From Tigheibacillus halophilus (GTDB taxonomy: Bacteria > Bacillota > Bacilli > Bacillales > Amphibacillaceae), in NCBI RefSeq assembly GCF_042683165.1, contig NZ_JBHUIZ010000013.1, positions 124,001-188,000 on the forward strand: a stretch of DNA of 64,000 bases. The letters are read 5' to 3'. Both the position numbers and the translations under genes were made by a program. How positions within the stretch are numbered: position 1 is the stretch's first letter; each line of letters opens with the position of its first letter. Below the pieces are notes generated by a model, which had not been told where the DNA came from, did no database searches, and saw only the letters and a list, made by a program, of their open reading frames with translations. Shown here one piece after another: positions 1 through 8,509 of the stretch.

Positions 1-1
1 T

Positions 2-463
2 ACGCAACAAAGCAGGCCCCAGAATGGGATGCCGCCCTATAAAGGGTATGGGTATTTGGAATCACGGGTAGGCGGTGCAGCGATAAAGCAGCATGTGTAC
101 AAAGAGTTGTTGCAATTAACGACCCATCCGCTGTTTCCCAAGAAGGAAAATTTATCTGTTTCCGAAATATTTGCATTAGCGATGAAAGGGGATGGATTAT
201 GTAAAAAAGTAGTGTTGGAAGCAATTGAACATCTCAGTCTGGCAATTGTTAATGCGGTTGTTTTACTGAATCCGGATGTGGTTATTCTAGGCGGTGGATT
301 ATCCAAGAGTGGACATTGGTTTTTGCCGATCATAGAAAGAACAGTGAAAGAATTTGTTCCCTTTGATACTGAAATTTGCTTAACTGAACTCGCTGATCGC
401 TCAGGTGTTATTGGTGCGATATCATTGCTTTTGCGCGAAAGGGATACCGTTCTTAAACTATGA
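2..463 (+). CDS. ROK family sugar kinase, C-terminal part (5' end outside window)
   Basis: The reading frame is open from base 2, so the N-terminal half lies before the window. The visible part has the C-terminal ROK signature: a hydrophobic run ending in NPDVVILGGGLSKSG and an alpha/beta ending. ROK kinases are cytosolic enzymes that phosphorylate glucose, N-acetylglucosamine, N-acetylmannosamine or fructose with ATP; some ROK proteins are repressors instead, but their HTH would be in the missing part. It is followed with almost no gap by yojF and a PIG-L deacetylase and then by a sugar ABC importer, which suggests a kinase for an imported sugar. The exact substrate cannot be told from this half. 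Confidence 0.8.
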   Translation, partial: TQQSRPQNGMPPYKGYGYLESRVGGAAIKQHVYKELLQLTTHPLFPKKENLSVSEIFALAMKGDGLCKKVVLEAIEHLSLAIVNAVVLLNPDVVILGGGLSKSGHWFLPIIERTVKEFVPFDTEICLTELADRSGVIGAISLLLRERDTVLKL

Positions 464-480
464 GGAAGGAGAAGAGGAGG

Positions 481-837
481 ATGCAGGCAATTGAAAAAGA
501 AGCAGTCCAACAGGCATTGTATCAATTTGTTCACAAGGACGTTTTTTTTCACCTTGAAACATCCACTGGTTCCTACAGGGAGCTTGAAGAACCAGGGGAG
601 ATTGCGATCTGTACGTACGTCAGGAATGGTGTATTGAAATTTCGAGAGGGAAAAATTACCGGAACTGGACCTTATCAAGTTGGCTTGAAACTTGAAAACG
701 GCTGGCTCTATTCGCAGGGATTGACTGATTGGGAATTGATGTCTGATGGGAAGCTGCTTCTCGGCGGACATGACCAAGTAGGACATTTGAATATTGCCTT
801 GGAGCTTAGCTTCACACCTTTTGAATGTGGAGAATAG
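481..837 (+). CDS. yojF: YojF family protein (DUF1806)
   Basis: A protein of 118 residues from ATG 481. An in-frame ATG at 460 overlaps the kinase stop but has no Shine-Dalgarno sequence, while AAGGAG at about 466-470 and GAGG just before 481 support the later start. The sequence is recognised as the YojF family, a small cytosolic protein of unknown biochemical function that in Bacillus sits directly in front of the bacillithiol deacetylase yojG/bshB2, as it does here (23 bp gap to the next gene). A role as partner of the deacetylase is an inference from this conserved pairing only. Confidence 0.82.
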   Translation: MQAIEKEAVQQALYQFVHKDVFFHLETSTGSYRELEEPGEIAICTYVRNGVLKFREGKITGTGPYQVGLKLENGWLYSQGLTDWELMSDGKLLLGGHDQVGHLNIALELSFTPFECGE

Positions 838-859
838 CCATCAGGAAGGAGGTTAATAT

Positions 860-1546
860 ATGCAACAATCCATTTTGGCAATATTTCCTCATCCGGACGA
901 TGAATCCTTCGTCAGTGCCGGCACGCTGATACACCATGTGAAAAACGGTGATATGGTAACTTTGGTTTGTGCAACCCTTGGGCAAATGGGGAGAAGGATG
1001 GGAAAGCCATTTTTTGCTACGAGGGAAACATTGCCACATGTAAGGGAGAAAGAATTGCGACAAGCCTGCCATATCATTGGCATCCATGATCTCAGATTGT
1101 GGAAAATGCAAGATAAGATGTTGCAGTTTAGAGATAAAATGTATTTGGCAGGCAGCGTTCTTCAAGTCATCTTAGAAACAGAACCGGCTATTATTTATAC
1201 ATTCTATCCAAAGCACGGCGTGCACCCTGACCATGATGCATTATCTGCAGCAACTATTTCAGCAGTAGAGCAATTGCCCTTGACAAAAAGGCCGATCGTC
1301 TTCGGGGCCGCAATAACGAAAAATCGCTACGAAATATTGGGGAAACCGACAATTGAAATGGATGTGTCTGATGTGTTCCGTGAAAAAGTATCTGCATTAA
1401 AAGCGCATAAATCCCAGACATCACATATCGTTGATCAATTAAACGCTGTCACGGCTAACCAACTAAATGGCATAAAACAAATTCCGGAAGCGTATATAAA
1501 AGAAAAATACTGGGTATATGATTTCGGAACCGACTCTGTCTCATAG
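860..1546 (+). CDS. bshB2: PIG-L family deacetylase, bacillithiol deacetylase BshB2 type
   Basis: A 228-residue member of the LmbE/PIG-L zinc deacetylases. The metal site is clear: HPDDE at residues 11-15 and HPDHD at about 122-126. The family removes acetyl from N-acetylglucosaminyl compounds; BshB2 (YojG) deacetylates GlcNAc-malate to GlcN-malate in bacillithiol synthesis. AGGAGG lies 10 bases before the ATG. It follows yojF as in B. subtilis, but here both are embedded between a ROK kinase and a sugar ABC importer, so a catabolic role on an imported N-acetylated sugar is also possible. No bshA, bshB1 or bshC is present in the window. Confidence 0.85.
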   Translation: MQQSILAIFPHPDDESFVSAGTLIHHVKNGDMVTLVCATLGQMGRRMGKPFFATRETLPHVREKELRQACHIIGIHDLRLWKMQDKMLQFRDKMYLAGSVLQVILETEPAIIYTFYPKHGVHPDHDALSAATISAVEQLPLTKRPIVFGAAITKNRYEILGKPTIEMDVSDVFREKVSALKAHKSQTSHIVDQLNAVTANQLNGIKQIPEAYIKEKYWVYDFGTDSVS

Positions 1547-1606
1547 AAAGATTGTATCAGATTCAGACATTACTTAACTATTTGGTTAATAGCTAGAATA
1601 ATTGCT

Positions 1607-1716
1607 CAACTTTCGCAAGTTGGAATAACCTAGGAGGTTTTCCGTATGAAAGGTAATAGGTTTCGTTCAGGGTAAACTGTCTCAGATGGAAAAGGTAAAT
1701 CTCACTGCGAAAGTTG
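1607..1716. repeat. Small element bounded by an 11-bp perfect inverted repeat
   Basis: CAACTTTCGCA at 1607-1617 is matched in inverted orientation by TGCGAAAGTTG at 1706-1716, 110 bases end to end. The arms are too far apart for a terminator. Between them lies a 9-codon ORF (1646-1675) preceded by TAGGAGG. The element fills most of the gap between bshB2 and the ABC transporter gene. It may be a MITE-like remnant or a regulatory leader; no target-site duplication is obvious. Confidence 0.4.
1646..1675 (+). CDS. Possible 9-codon leader ORF
   Basis: ATG at 1646 follows a strong TAGGAGG with about 8 bases of spacing and reads nine residues (MKGNRFRSG) to TAA. It lies inside the inverted-repeat element upstream of the ABC substrate-binding protein gene. 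Whether it is translated is unknown; the good ribosome binding site is the only support. It contains no run of regulatory codons typical of an attenuation peptide. Confidence 0.2.
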   Translation: MKGNRFRSG

Positions 1717-1741
1717 CGTTAATTACAAAGGGGGAAATGTC

Positions 1742-3037
1742 ATGCTTAAAAAAGGTTGTTGGCTGGCAGGTTTTTTATGTATCGTGGGAATGCTTTTGCT
1801 AACGGGATGCAGTAAAGACAGCAGCAGTGGGTCAAATTCCGGAAAAACAAAAATAACATACTGGCAGTATACATTCGACTCGAAAGTAAAAGAAATGAAA
1901 AGCTTGATAGAAAAATTTGAAAAAGAAAATCCTGATATCGAAGTAGTCGCCCAGGACTTTCCATATGACCAATATAACGACAAACTGGCTGCTGCCATGC
2001 ATGCGGGTAAAGGGCCGGATATAGTGAATTTATATTATGGCTGGATACCAGATTATGTGAAGCAAGATTTCATTCAGCCAATACCTGAGGACTTCATGAG
2101 CAACAAAGAAATTGAGGATTACTATATCCCTATGATTCAATCACAGCAAATTGACGGGAAATACTATACATTACCGATTGCAGTAAGATCTTTGGCGCTT
2201 TTCTGGAATAAGGAATTGTTCAAAGAAGCGGGGCTTGATCCGCAGAAGCCCCCTAAAACATGGAAGGAATTGGTTGAAGCTTCGAAAAAGATGACCAAGA
2301 GAGATGGAGATGGAAAATATGAGCAAGAGGGATTTGCATGGAATGTTGGCGGGCAAGGACTACATGTCATCCAGCAAGTCCTTATGCGCCAATATGGGGT
2401 GGAGCCATATAGTGAAGATGGCAAGCAAGTTTTATGGAATTCCAAACCGGAAGGATTAGCAGCGTTTAAATTTTGGATGGACATGACGACAGCTGAACAT
2501 CTTGGGGATCCAACGTTTTTGGAAACACCAGACACTGCTTTTAAATCTGGCCGTGCGGGTATGATTATCGACGGCTCCTTCAATATTTCTGCATATAAGG
2601 AGGCCAATGCATTTGATTGGGGGGTAACAACCCTGCCTGTGAAGGAAGAAGGCGGGATGGCGTCCAATTTTGGTTCTTATTGGACAAATGCCATTACCAA
2701 AGATGTTACAGGTAAAAAATTAGAGGCGAGCGAGAAATTTTTGAAGTTCCTTATTTCTGAGGATACTCAAAAAAGCTGGTTAGACCATGTTGGGGAGCTG
2801 CCTTCTGCTGCTAGCCTGGCTGAAGATAAAGCAATTACGGAAGATCCTGTATACGGACCATTTGTGGAAGGTTTGAAAGATGCGCATTCCACGTTTTTTG
2901 TAAAAGAAGATAAGGAAAGGGACATTTTTCTGAATGCTGTAGACCAAATTCTGTTGAATGGTGCTTCTGTGGAAGAAACATTCAACAAGCTTGTTGATGA
3001 AGAACAGCAGGTTAGGGATGCATATTTCAATAAGTAG
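1742..3037 (+). CDS. Sugar ABC transporter substrate-binding lipoprotein (family 1)
   Basis: A 431-residue extracellular solute-binding protein. It has a lipoprotein signal peptide (MLKKGCWLAGF, hydrophobic core, lipobox LLTGC with Cys23), then a Ser/Gly-rich linker and a MalE-like body beginning KITYWQYTF. It would capture a sugar or oligosaccharide outside the membrane and deliver it to the two permeases encoded next. GGGGGAAATGTC precedes the start. No ATPase gene is in the cluster, as is common for CUT1 importers of Bacillaceae, which share an MsmX-type ATPase. Substrate unknown; the flanking ROK kinase and deacetylase point to an amino-sugar glycoside. Confidence 0.9.
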   Translation: MLKKGCWLAGFLCIVGMLLLTGCSKDSSSGSNSGKTKITYWQYTFDSKVKEMKSLIEKFEKENPDIEVVAQDFPYDQYNDKLAAAMHAGKGPDIVNLYYGWIPDYVKQDFIQPIPEDFMSNKEIEDYYIPMIQSQQIDGKYYTLPIAVRSLALFWNKELFKEAGLDPQKPPKTWKELVEASKKMTKRDGDGKYEQEGFAWNVGGQGLHVIQQVLMRQYGVEPYSEDGKQVLWNSKPEGLAAFKFWMDMTTAEHLGDPTFLETPDTAFKSGRAGMIIDGSFNISAYKEANAFDWGVTTLPVKEEGGMASNFGSYWTNAITKDVTGKKLEASEKFLKFLISEDTQKSWLDHVGELPSAASLAEDKAITEDPVYGPFVEGLKDAHSTFFVKEDKERDIFLNAVDQILLNGASVEETFNKLVDEEQQVRDAYFNK

Positions 3038-3105
3038 ACAGACCGGTTTTGGATGCTTGATTGCACGCAATGAAGTGTCCAAATCCTTTTAAAGGGGGGA
3101 TTCAA

Positions 3106-4026
3106 ATGAAATTTGGCGGGGGGCTAATGGAGGCAAGAAAAGTTCCGATGAAAATGCATACGAGGCAGGCGATGATTGCGTATGTGTTTTTATCCATTCC
3201 TCTTCTTTTCTTTTTGGGGATACGCATCTTACCTACCGTATATGCTTTTATCATGTCTTTTTCAGTACAGGATGCAGATGGCTTCTCAATAGAAAACTAT
3301 GTACGTCTTTTGCATGACCCGATTTTCTGGCGTTCTGTATGGAACACATTTCTATACTTAATTATTACGGTCCCCCTGCAATTAGTCTTCGGTTTGCTGA
3401 TCGCTTTAGGGATCGAACAAGTTACTAGATTCAAGTGGTTTTACCGAATCGTGTTTTTTCTTCCATACATGACATCCATTGTGGCAGTCAGCTGGGTTTG
3501 GAGATTGATGTATGATTCCAATATCGGTGTTTTAAATCAGATTTTAAAAGCCCTGCACATACCACAACAAGGCTGGCTTTCTGATCCCGACCAGGCATTA
3601 TTTGCAGTGAGTGCCATGTTGATCTGGCAAATGACGGGTTTTGCAATGCTGATATTCCTGGCAGGGCTGCAAGCAATTCCGAGACAATATTACGAGGCTG
3701 CTGAGATAGATGGTGCAAGTAAATGGAAATCTTTCTGGAAAATCACATTCCCTTTGTTGAATCCAACTATTCTCTTTTTGACAGTTATTGGTGCAATCCA
3801 ATCATTGCAAACCTTTACACAGATTGTGAATTTGACAGGAGGAAGTTCCGGATCGATTGGAGGACCGTTGCATAGTACCTCAAGTATCGTTGTATATATG
3901 TACAAACAAGGATTCAGAGATTATAACATGGAATACGCTTCTGCAATTACAGTAGTATTATTTATCATGATTATGATCGTGACGTTAATCCAACTAAAAG
4001 TCTTGAATAGAAATACGGATTTGTAG
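3106..4026 (+). CDS. Sugar ABC transporter permease, MalF/UgpA type
   Basis: A 306-residue inner-membrane permease when started at ATG 3106, which follows AAAGGGGGG with 6 bases of spacing; a TTG at 3061 in the same frame has no ribosome binding site. About six hydrophobic segments are visible, and the cytoplasmic EAA loop reads EAAEIDGASKWKSFWKITFP, the site of contact with the ATPase. CUT1 family. It lies between the binding protein and the second permease in one operon. Confidence 0.9.
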   Translation: MKFGGGLMEARKVPMKMHTRQAMIAYVFLSIPLLFFLGIRILPTVYAFIMSFSVQDADGFSIENYVRLLHDPIFWRSVWNTFLYLIITVPLQLVFGLLIALGIEQVTRFKWFYRIVFFLPYMTSIVAVSWVWRLMYDSNIGVLNQILKALHIPQQGWLSDPDQALFAVSAMLIWQMTGFAMLIFLAGLQAIPRQYYEAAEIDGASKWKSFWKITFPLLNPTILFLTVIGAIQSLQTFTQIVNLTGGSSGSIGGPLHSTSSIVVYMYKQGFRDYNMEYASAITVVLFIMIMIVTLIQLKVLNRNTDL

Positions 4027-4037
4027 GGGGGGAAAGT

Positions 4038-4862
4038 ATGAAAAAACATACGATCAGTAAAATGATGATTCATCTGCTGTTGTTAGCAGGCGTCGTGATT
4101 GTCGCATTTCCATTTGTCTGGATGATATTATCATCGTTTAAGAGTTTGCCGGATTTTTTTAGATTTTCCTTTTTCCCCGAGAAATTCGATTTTTCAGCGT
4201 ACCGGTTCATTTTTAAGGAAACAGAATTTTTTACTTGGTACTGGAACAGTCTTGTTGTTGCCGTTATTGTTACGATTACTAACTTGGTATTTTGTTCGCT
4301 AATCGGGTACACGCTTGCAAAATTCCATTTTTCCGGCAGAAAAATGATATTTCTTCTGATATTAAGTACGATGATGATTCCGACAGAAATGCTGGTCATT
4401 CCCTGGTTTGTGATGAGCAGTGCTTTTGGATGGGTCGACACCTATTGGGGGATCATGTTTCCAGGAATCATGGAAGCGTTTGGTGTATTTCTCATGCGCC
4501 AATTCATGTCTGGCATACCAGATGATTTACTTGACGCTGCACGAATCGATGGGATGGGGGAGTTTAAAATATGGTGGCGCATTGCTATGCCACAAGTCAA
4601 ACCTGCATTATCCGCATTGGGAATATTAACTTTTCTTGGTAACTGGAATGCTTATCTCTGGCCGGTCATTGTTACCGCAACAAGTGAAATGCGTACACTG
4701 CCAGTTGGGATCTCTCTGTATGGTACTTCTGATAGCAGTGGCATAATGTGGAATACGATAATGGGCATGAGCACACTGGCTGTCGTTCCAATGATTATCG
4801 TGTTTTTATTCTTCCAGCGAAAGATCGTAGAAGGGATTTCATTGTCAGGTGTGAAAGGGTAA
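4038..4862 (+). CDS. Sugar ABC transporter permease, MalG/UgpE type
   Basis: A 274-residue permease with six predicted membrane segments; the EAA loop reads DAARIDGMGEFKIWWRIAMP, typical of MalG-like CUT1 permeases. The start follows GGGGGGGAAAGT, and the gene begins 11 bases after its partner permease ends. It forms the translocation channel with the preceding permease. The downstream lyase gene starts 42 bases later, so co-transcription is likely. Confidence 0.9.
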   Translation: MKKHTISKMMIHLLLLAGVVIVAFPFVWMILSSFKSLPDFFRFSFFPEKFDFSAYRFIFKETEFFTWYWNSLVVAVIVTITNLVFCSLIGYTLAKFHFSGRKMIFLLILSTMMIPTEMLVIPWFVMSSAFGWVDTYWGIMFPGIMEAFGVFLMRQFMSGIPDDLLDAARIDGMGEFKIWWRIAMPQVKPALSALGILTFLGNWNAYLWPVIVTATSEMRTLPVGISLYGTSDSSGIMWNTIMGMSTLAVVPMIIVFLFFQRKIVEGISLSGVKG

Positions 4863-4904
4863 GCCACAGTGTATGACATATTTGCAAAGAAGGTGGTTGG
4901 GAGC

Positions 4905-6392
4905 ATGACTTATGATAACAGCGCATTTGTCCGGGATGAAGGATCGGTTTTTCCTGGGAAAACATATGTCAATGAATTACTGAAGCCGATTTTTATAGCG
5001 CAGCGGGAACATTTATTTCAAGTGATGTTTGAGCTGCATCGGGCTCATGTGGTGATGCTGCATGAGCAAAATCTGCTGACTGAATCGGAAAAAAATGAGA
5101 TATTTGCCGGGCTCTCGTCCGTTGAGGCGATGGATCCTGTAAAATTGGAATATCAACCAGCCTATGAGGATTTATTTTTTCTGGTCGAAGCGAAGTTGGG
5201 GGAAAGAATAGGCACCGATTTGGCAGGGAAAATGCATATGGGCCGAAGTCGTAATGATATGGGCGAAGGCATGTACCGGATTGTACTGCGAGGCCATATT
5301 TTGTCACTGTTAAAGGATGTAACCCAATTGAGTGAGGCGCTGCTCGGTCAAGCAAGTAATCATCTTGATTCTGTGATGCCGGCACATACACATACTCAGC
5401 CGGCACAGCCAACTACATTTGGCCATTTTCTAACTGCTATTTTTGATAATTTACAACGTGATCGAATGAGATTATGTCAAGCCTTCCGTACAGTTAATCG
5501 CTCTCCTCTTGGGGCTGCAGCGATTACAACGACAGGATTTCCAATTAATAGACAAAGGGTTGCAGATTTGCTTGGGTTTGATGGACTCATGGAAAACTCA
5601 TATGATGCAATTGGAACAGGGGATTATTTGTTGGAAACTGCACAGGCCGTCGCAAGTTTAATGGTAAATACAGGAAGATGGGTGCAAGAATTTCTTCGAT
5701 TTGCTACGTTCGAGGTTGGTCTCATCAGCGTGGCAGCACCTTACGTACAGATATCAAGTATCATGCCGCAAAAACGTAACCCGGTATCCGTTGAACACGC
5801 CAGGGCATTATCAAGCAGTGCGCTTGGCGAAGCGATGACGGTCGTCCATATGCTTCATAATACACCATATGGTGATATTGTTGATACGGAAGATGATTTG
5901 CAGCCGCATCTATATCGTAGTTTTCACAAAGCATCCCGCGTGTTGAAACTGATGAATGCTGTTGTCAGAACAATGACATTCAATAAAGAACGTGCTAAAG
6001 CGGAAGCAAGGAAAAATATGATTACTATCACAGAATTTGCTGATGTGTTGGCAAGGGACCATGCTGTATCTTTTCGAAAGGCACACCATATTGCTAGCCT
6101 GGTAGCGGCTGAATCATTGCAAAAAGGAAAAGAATTGCATGAGTGGAGTGTTGCAGATATGAATGAAATCATCCGTAAAATTGGCGTTCAGCTCACGGAA
6201 CAAGAATGGCAGGACATCGTTGACCCGGCTGTATTTGTAGAACGACGCTTCATTTGTGGAGGTCCCAATGCTAAAGAAGTGCAACGAATGGTAGAAGATC
6301 GGCAGCATAAACTGAATGCCGCAAGACAAAAGCTGGATCATACAAGTAAACGGTTGACTGTTGTCAAAAATCACCTTCACAGTTTAGGCTGA
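4905..6392 (+). CDS. Argininosuccinate lyase/fumarase superfamily lyase, substrate unknown
   Basis: A 495-residue enzyme from ATG 4905, which follows AGAAGGTGG; a GTG at 4869 in frame has no good ribosome binding site. It has the superfamily landmarks: GRSRND in the N-terminal domain, THTQ with the presumed catalytic His163, and the signature loop SSIMPQKRNP at about 284-293. These enzymes eliminate fumarate from a succinyl or malyl compound. In true ArgH the loop usually continues with Asp; here it continues with Val, and no argG is nearby, while a sugar importer, deacetylase and kinase are. I therefore doubt a role in arginine synthesis and infer a lyase acting on the imported compound. Confidence 0.78.
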   Translation: MTYDNSAFVRDEGSVFPGKTYVNELLKPIFIAQREHLFQVMFELHRAHVVMLHEQNLLTESEKNEIFAGLSSVEAMDPVKLEYQPAYEDLFFLVEAKLGERIGTDLAGKMHMGRSRNDMGEGMYRIVLRGHILSLLKDVTQLSEALLGQASNHLDSVMPAHTHTQPAQPTTFGHFLTAIFDNLQRDRMRLCQAFRTVNRSPLGAAAITTTGFPINRQRVADLLGFDGLMENSYDAIGTGDYLLETAQAVASLMVNTGRWVQEFLRFATFEVGLISVAAPYVQISSIMPQKRNPVSVEHARALSSSALGEAMTVVHMLHNTPYGDIVDTEDDLQPHLYRSFHKASRVLKLMNAVVRTMTFNKERAKAEARKNMITITEFADVLARDHAVSFRKAHHIASLVAAESLQKGKELHEWSVADMNEIIRKIGVQLTEQEWQDIVDPAVFVERRFICGGPNAKEVQRMVEDRQHKLNAARQKLDHTSKRLTVVKNHLHSLG

Positions 6393-6486
6393 ACATGGAT
6401 ACTTCGTTTATTATATGAAAAATCTTCGTTATACTTTTATAAGAACGCAGAGATGATTTTCTACAACGATGCTTTCAATAGCTAGC

Positions 6487-6530
6487 GCTGTTTCCTAAGT
6501 AGATGTATTACTTTTAGAAACAGCTTTTTT
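6487..6530 (+). terminator. Rho-independent terminator after the ABC/lyase operon
   Basis: The arms GCTGTTTCcTAA and TTAGAAACAGC (one bulged C) are followed by six T. It lies about 95 bases past the lyase stop. Confidence 0.75.
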
Positions 6531-6645
6531 GATTGGTAAATGATTTTACCTTTCCATCTTATTTATTTTTGGGAATGTAAACTATTATAATTAACGGAAA
6601 TGTGCTAATATTCTTGTTAAGGATAAGGGGAAGGAGGGGAAAAAT

Positions 6646-7182
6646 ATGTATAAAAAGATTTTACTCACTATAGTCAGTCTGGCCGTTTTAGGAATCATCA
6701 TCTTTCTTATTGTCATTTTTACCGATTTTAATGCTAGAAGCGAGGCTGGCCAAAAATCGGATACTGCCGTGACAAGTATGAATGATGTTAAGGATGAAGC
6801 AAAATCAGAGGTTTCAAAGCATATGAATCCATTTGGTGATTCCGTCCAACAAAAAGAATTAAAGGATAAAGATTTTATTAACTATATACACAAAATGTCA
6901 CATCAAAAAGTAAGTGCAGAGGAGAAATGGGGATTCTACCAGATTACTGCTGAACGAATAAAATGGCTGCTAGCTGGGTTGGATAAAACGGAGCATACAT
7001 TAAAACACGGTGAATTGTATCGAAGTATTTTGAAGCGTTGGATTAACGGTGATTTTTCAAATGTGGTTAATGACCATAACGATTTGTGGGAGATACAAGG
7101 GGGGAGTATTGGCAAAGCCACAGGAAAGCTGAGTAAAGAACAAGAGAAAAAATACATGCAGAAAAACAAGGGCAAAGAATGA
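6646..7182 (+). CDS. Membrane-anchored protein of unknown function (DUF6241-like)
   Basis: A 178-residue protein with one N-terminal membrane segment (about residues 4-26), a charged linker, then a soluble domain containing MNPFGDS, IHKMSHQKV and KWGFYQITAERIKWLL, and a Lys/Glu-rich tail. The conserved blocks recall the DUF6241 family of Bacillaceae, but this is from memory. The start is well supported by AAGGAGGGG. It is flanked by a terminator upstream and a separate gene downstream, so it is probably monocistronic. No function can be assigned. Confidence 0.75.
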   Translation: MYKKILLTIVSLAVLGIIIFLIVIFTDFNARSEAGQKSDTAVTSMNDVKDEAKSEVSKHMNPFGDSVQQKELKDKDFINYIHKMSHQKVSAEEKWGFYQITAERIKWLLAGLDKTEHTLKHGELYRSILKRWINGDFSNVVNDHNDLWEIQGGSIGKATGKLSKEQEKKYMQKNKGKE

Positions 7183-7264
7183 TTGTCGGGATGAAAGTTG
7201 AATCAACGCAAAAACAAGAATAAATAACTCTTTTTCATAACACAATAAACGTATATTGCGATGC

Positions 7265-7291
7265 TTTACAACAGAAATTTCTGTTTATAAA
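7265..7291 (+). promoter_or_regulatory. Candidate promoter with palindromic spacer
   Basis: TTTACA (7265-7270) and TATAAA (7286-7291) are 15 bases apart. The spacer is almost entirely filled by the perfect 14-bp palindrome ACAGAAATTTCTGT (7271-7284), a possible operator for the following membrane protein gene. The short spacer makes the promoter assignment tentative. Confidence 0.4.
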
Positions 7292-7359
7292 TGTTAAAAT
7301 TAAATTATCTTTCAATAAAGAGGAAGATACATACTTAGTGAATATGGGGTTGTCGTATC

Positions 7360-8379
7360 ATGATCATTGGCTTGACGATTATTTTGTTATTGGTGTTATT
7401 TTTACCGTTTTCAGTGAAGTATGTCGAGGAACACTTGGAACCATTTTTATTCTTGATGGGTATCGCAGCAGCGCTCGTCAGTAATGTACTCGACATGGAT
7501 CTTGTGATTAAGGCGTTAGAAGATCCGATTAATATTACATTGGCAGTACTGATTGCTGGCTTGATTTTTCGCTGGGGCCAGGATCCGATCGAGAAAGGTA
7601 TTTTGGGATTAAGCAATAAAATACCGTTCAAGCTTTTTCTAGCTTTGACAGTCATCATTCTTGGATTGATTTCAAGTATCATCACCGCGATTATTGCTGC
7701 AATTGTACTGGTCGTTATTGTAAGTGTGCTCCGGCTGGACCGGGGTTCAGAAGTAAGACTTGTAGTCCTGGCATGTTTTTCAATCGGTTTGGGGGCGGCC
7801 TTGACGCCGATTGGTGAACCACTATCCACCATTACCGTCAGTAAATTGAATGAAAGCTTCTTCTATCTGTTCAATTTGATCGGTTTAGATGTCATCATTG
7901 CGATAATCTTGTTTGGTATTTTAGCGGCATTCATGGTGAAGCCGAATAAAAGCGAAGATGGTCTGTACGATGACACACTGGAAAAAGAGAGCTACAAAGA
8001 AATTATCATCCGAGCATTGAATATTTACTTGTTTGTGATGGGACTCACACTGCTCGGCGCAGGATTCGAGCCGTTCATTGAAAAATTCCTGCTTCATTTG
8101 AGCCCGCTACTCCTGTACTGGATCAACATGATATCTGCTGTGTTGGATAACGCCACATTGGCAGCCGCTGAAATCAGCCCATCTATGAGCGGACCGACCA
8201 TCAAAGCTATTTTGCTTGGGCTTCTTATTAGTGGCGGAATGCTCGTACCAGGAAATATTCCGAATATCATTTCAGCAGGAAAATTGAAAATCAAAAGTTC
8301 AGAGTGGGCTAAATTTGGTTTACCTGTCGGATTGATTGTGATGGCTATTTATTTCTTTGTCATTTTGATATTCCATTGA
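7360..8379 (+). CDS. DUF1646 family membrane protein (putative cation transporter)
   Basis: A very hydrophobic 339-residue protein with roughly ten membrane segments. The blocks GLGAALTPIGEPLSTI and NATLAAAEISPSMSG and the glycine-rich LISGGMLVPGNIPNII match my memory of DUF1646, a distant relative of ion-transporter-type permeases. ATG 7360 is the only in-frame start after the stop at 7339-7341; its ribosome binding site (GGGG about 11 bases upstream) is weak. It is a single gene between its own promoter region and a long bidirectional terminator. The transported ion is unknown. Confidence 0.8.
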   Translation: MIIGLTIILLLVLFLPFSVKYVEEHLEPFLFLMGIAAALVSNVLDMDLVIKALEDPINITLAVLIAGLIFRWGQDPIEKGILGLSNKIPFKLFLALTVIILGLISSIITAIIAAIVLVVIVSVLRLDRGSEVRLVVLACFSIGLGAALTPIGEPLSTITVSKLNESFFYLFNLIGLDVIIAIILFGILAAFMVKPNKSEDGLYDDTLEKESYKEIIIRALNIYLFVMGLTLLGAGFEPFIEKFLLHLSPLLLYWINMISAVLDNATLAAAEISPSMSGPTIKAILLGLLISGGMLVPGNIPNIISAGKLKIKSSEWAKFGLPVGLIVMAIYFFVILIFH

Positions 8380-8452
8380 TAGACTTTTATGGCGTATGAA
8401 CAGTATAAAGGAATAGGTATACAAACTGCTTAAAGATTGATTTTCACAAGGG

Positions 8453-8502
8453 ACCATACAAAAAACAGCGCATCAATTGATATGCGCTGTTTTTTGTATG
8501 GT
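8453..8502. terminator. Bidirectional terminator with a perfect 21-bp stem
   Basis: ACCATACAAAAAACAGCGCAT (8453-8473) pairs perfectly with 8482-8502 around an 8-base loop. The A run on the left arm and T run on the right arm let it serve both the DUF1646 gene (+) and the DeoR gene (-) that converge on it. Confidence 0.85.
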
Positions 8503-8509
8503 GTGGATG

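Noticed and set aside
37..786. A 249-codon minus-strand ORF
   Set aside because: It lies antisense to the ROK kinase end and yojF, has no ribosome binding site and a composition unlike a real protein; it is a shadow.
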